Source: an uncultured Bacteroides sp.
Lineage (GTDB): Bacteria; Bacteroidota; Bacteroidia; Bacteroidales; Bacteroidaceae
Length of the DNA: 64,000 bases
Direction: 5' to 3'
NCBI GenBank assembly: GCA_949294185.1
Contig: CASFGA010000007.1
Span: forward strand, 210,346-274,345
Below are positions 62,890 to 64,000 of the stretch, piece by piece (positions within the stretch are counted from its first letter, which is position 1; every line of letters starts with the position of its first letter). Under the pieces are notes generated by a model. It saw nothing but the letters and a program-made list of their open reading frames with translations. It had not been told where the DNA came from and did not search any database. The translations under genes and the position numbers were made by a program.

Positions 62890-62963
62890 ACATGAAAAAA
62901 GAGAAGCCTACGGCGGAAATGCCGGAAGACTGCCTTCATCCCGCCGCCGGCTTCTCGCCATAA
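62886..62963 (+). CDS. possible 25-codon ORF between aroG and tyrA
   Basis: An ATG overlaps the aroG stop (ATGA at 62886-62889), and the frame reads 25 codons to TAA at 62961-62963. It is lysine-rich at the start and has no aromatic codon runs. It nearly fills the 93-base gap before tyrA and contains the hairpin at 62901-62956. It may be chance or a coupling device that keeps ribosomes moving into tyrA. There is no homology-based evidence. Confidence 0.25.
   Translation: MNMKKEKPTAEMPEDCLHPAAGFSP
62901..62956 (+). promoter_or_regulatory. tyrA: strong intercistronic hairpin before tyrA
   Basis: GAGAAGCC and GGCTTCTC pair perfectly, then CGGCGG and CCGCCG pair past a 2-by-2 internal loop; the 24-base loop can fold further. 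There is no T run, so it is not a terminator in itself. It could tune RNA stability or tyrA expression. Confidence 0.6.
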
Positions 62964-62982
62964 ACCATTAACCAAAGAACAA

Positions 62983-63756
62983 ATGCGAATATTGATTTTA
63001 GGAGCCGGAAAGATGGGCTCTTTCTTTACGGACATACTAAGCTTTGAACACGAAACGGCCGTTTACGACATAAATCCCCAACGCCTGCGATTCATGTATA
63101 ACTGCTACCGGTTCACCTCTTTGGAGGAGATAACAGACTTCAGGCCCGAAATGGTAATCAACGCCGCCACCGTGAAATATACACTCGACGCTTTCCGGCA
63201 GGTGCTTCCGGTGCTTCCGAAAGACTGTATCATCAGCGACATCGCATCCGTAAAGACAGGGCTGAAGGAGTTTTATGACACTTGCGGATTCCGTTATGTC
63301 TCCACACATCCGATGTTCGGGCCTACATTCGCCAATCTTGACAAGCTGAGCACCGAAAACGCCATCATCATCAAGGAAGGCGACCATCTGGGGAAAATCT
63401 TTTTCAAAGACCTTTACATGAGGCTGGGGCTGAACATCTTCGAGTATACCTTTCAGGAGCACGACGAGACGGTGGCATACTCGCTGTCCATCCCGTTTGT
63501 CTCGACTTTTGTATTTGCCGCAGTCATGAAGCATCAGGATGCTCCGGGCACGACATTCAAGCGTCACATGGACATTGCCAGAGGGGTGTTGAGCGAAGAC
63601 GACTATCTTTTGCAGGAAATCCTCTTCAATCCCCACACGCCGGGGCAGGTAGAAAATATTCGCACCGAGCTGAACGAACTGCTGGACATCATCAGCCGGA
63701 AAGATTCCGAAGGCATGCATGTCTATCTTAGCAAGATTCGGGAAAAGATTAAATGA
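62983..63756 (+). CDS. tyrA: prephenate dehydrogenase
   Basis: TyrA oxidises prephenate to 4-hydroxyphenylpyruvate for tyrosine. The 257-residue protein starts MRILILGAGKMGSFFTDIL with the NAD(P) loop GxGxxG, and an acidic residue follows the second strand (AVYDINPQRL), suggesting NAD. The catalytic His is in VSTHPMFGPTFANLDKL. The helical dimer domain covers about 150-257. It has no ACT domain, so feedback control may rest on the attenuator and the other enzymes. The start is 93 bases after the aroG stop. Confidence 0.95.
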   Translation: MRILILGAGKMGSFFTDILSFEHETAVYDINPQRLRFMYNCYRFTSLEEITDFRPEMVINAATVKYTLDAFRQVLPVLPKDCIISDIASVKTGLKEFYDTCGFRYVSTHPMFGPTFANLDKLSTENAIIIKEGDHLGKIFFKDLYMRLGLNIFEYTFQEHDETVAYSLSIPFVSTFVFAAVMKHQDAPGTTFKRHMDIARGVLSEDDYLLQEILFNPHTPGQVENIRTELNELLDIISRKDSEGMHVYLSKIREKIK

Positions 63757-63773
63757 GCTGACCGGCGGAACCT

Positions 63774-64000
63774 TTGAGCAACCCACGAGGAGATGCTGAC
63801 AAAAACAACGGCGTGGCGCAGGGGGAAAACGTGGTCGATTACGGCGAAGAGGCGCAGGTATTTGAATCGGCTCCGCATAAGCCGAAGAAATTTCTCGAAA
63901 ACAAGCTCCTGCTCGCCGAGTTCATCGCCGTGTGCGCGCTGTGCGCCACCATTCTGCTCACCAACCTGTTCTGGCAGGAGAGCGCCATCAACACCTTCTT
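63774..64000 (+). CDS. N-terminal part of a membrane protein, cut by the window end
   Basis: A frame opens after the stop at 63759 and runs to the window end. It lacks an in-frame ATG; TTG at 63774 (SNPRGDADKNNG after it) or GTG at 63813 would be the start. The first 45 residues are hydrophilic (GENVVDYGEEAQVFES) and are followed by a clear membrane segment, LLAEFIAVCALCATILLTN. The family is not recognised. GC content rises to about 56 percent and leucine codons shift toward CTC, so its origin should be treated with care. Confidence 0.5.
   Translation, partial: MSNPRGDADKNNGVAQGENVVDYGEEAQVFESAPHKPKKFLENKLLLAEFIAVCALCATILLTNLFWQESAINTF

Overview
The window looks like chromosomal DNA of a gut Bacteroidales bacterium, most likely Bacteroides or Phocaeicola. 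The signs are the family content (BACON, NigD-like, DUF4270, DUF4827 and DUF5723 proteins, a porin O/P-like barrel, LytTR two-component signalling), a GC content estimated by eye in the high 40s percent, AT-rich starts with little Shine-Dalgarno sequence, and many Bacteroidetes-type -7 elements (TAnnTTTG) just upstream of genes. I see no rRNA, tRNA, insertion sequence, prophage or CRISPR array. It is mostly ordinary core chromosome with several regulatory and envelope loci of interest.

Layout. 0-12 kb: a BACON surface lipoprotein, purT, a padR-pspC pair, a GNAT enzyme overlapping tail-to-tail with an ATP-grasp-like gene of unknown function, an ATPase, the large pyruvate:ferredoxin oxidoreductase nifJ, and a lipoprotein-phosphodiesterase pair. 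12-17 kb: a DUF5723 envelope protein and a TPR sensor kinase/LytTR regulator pair. 17-30 kb: hemW converging on glmM-DUF4827, then a DHH phosphoesterase, rpe-comEC, an ECF sigma factor with a dual-membrane anti-sigma/beta-barrel protein, a divergent NigD-like lipoprotein, and the tsaC-clc-fmt operon. 30-33 kb: dinB and panC-panD. 33-42 kb: a half-length glycogen-synthase-like protein, a frameshifted DUF4270 lipoprotein gene, and a glycogen module (debranching enzyme, GT4, GH57) followed by a GH3 beta-glucosidase. 42-52 kb: serS, a porin-like barrel, a lipid kinase, miaA, gap, and a three-gene biotin-dependent acyl-CoA carboxylase operon. 52-59 kb: ung, myo-inositol-phosphate synthase divergent from a PfkB kinase, a YgiQ radical SAM protein, and a PatB/MalY C-S lyase. 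59.5-64 kb: a Phe/Tyr operon (prephenate dehydratase, aminotransferase, DAHP synthase-chorismate mutase, prephenate dehydrogenase), then a membrane protein cut by the window end.

Two loci stand out. Upstream of pheA is an unlisted 32-codon ORF (59585-59683) with 9 Phe and 4 Tyr codons, followed by an intrinsic terminator and a competing antiterminator pairing: a transcription attenuator for aromatic amino acid synthesis. At 23.8-26.6 kb the sigma factor, the anti-sigma protein fused to an outer-membrane barrel, and the neighbouring NigD-like lipoprotein match the Das/Dma/NigD system that I recall being described for vesiculation control in Bacteroides.

Genes were assigned from translated motifs and context only; no database search was run.
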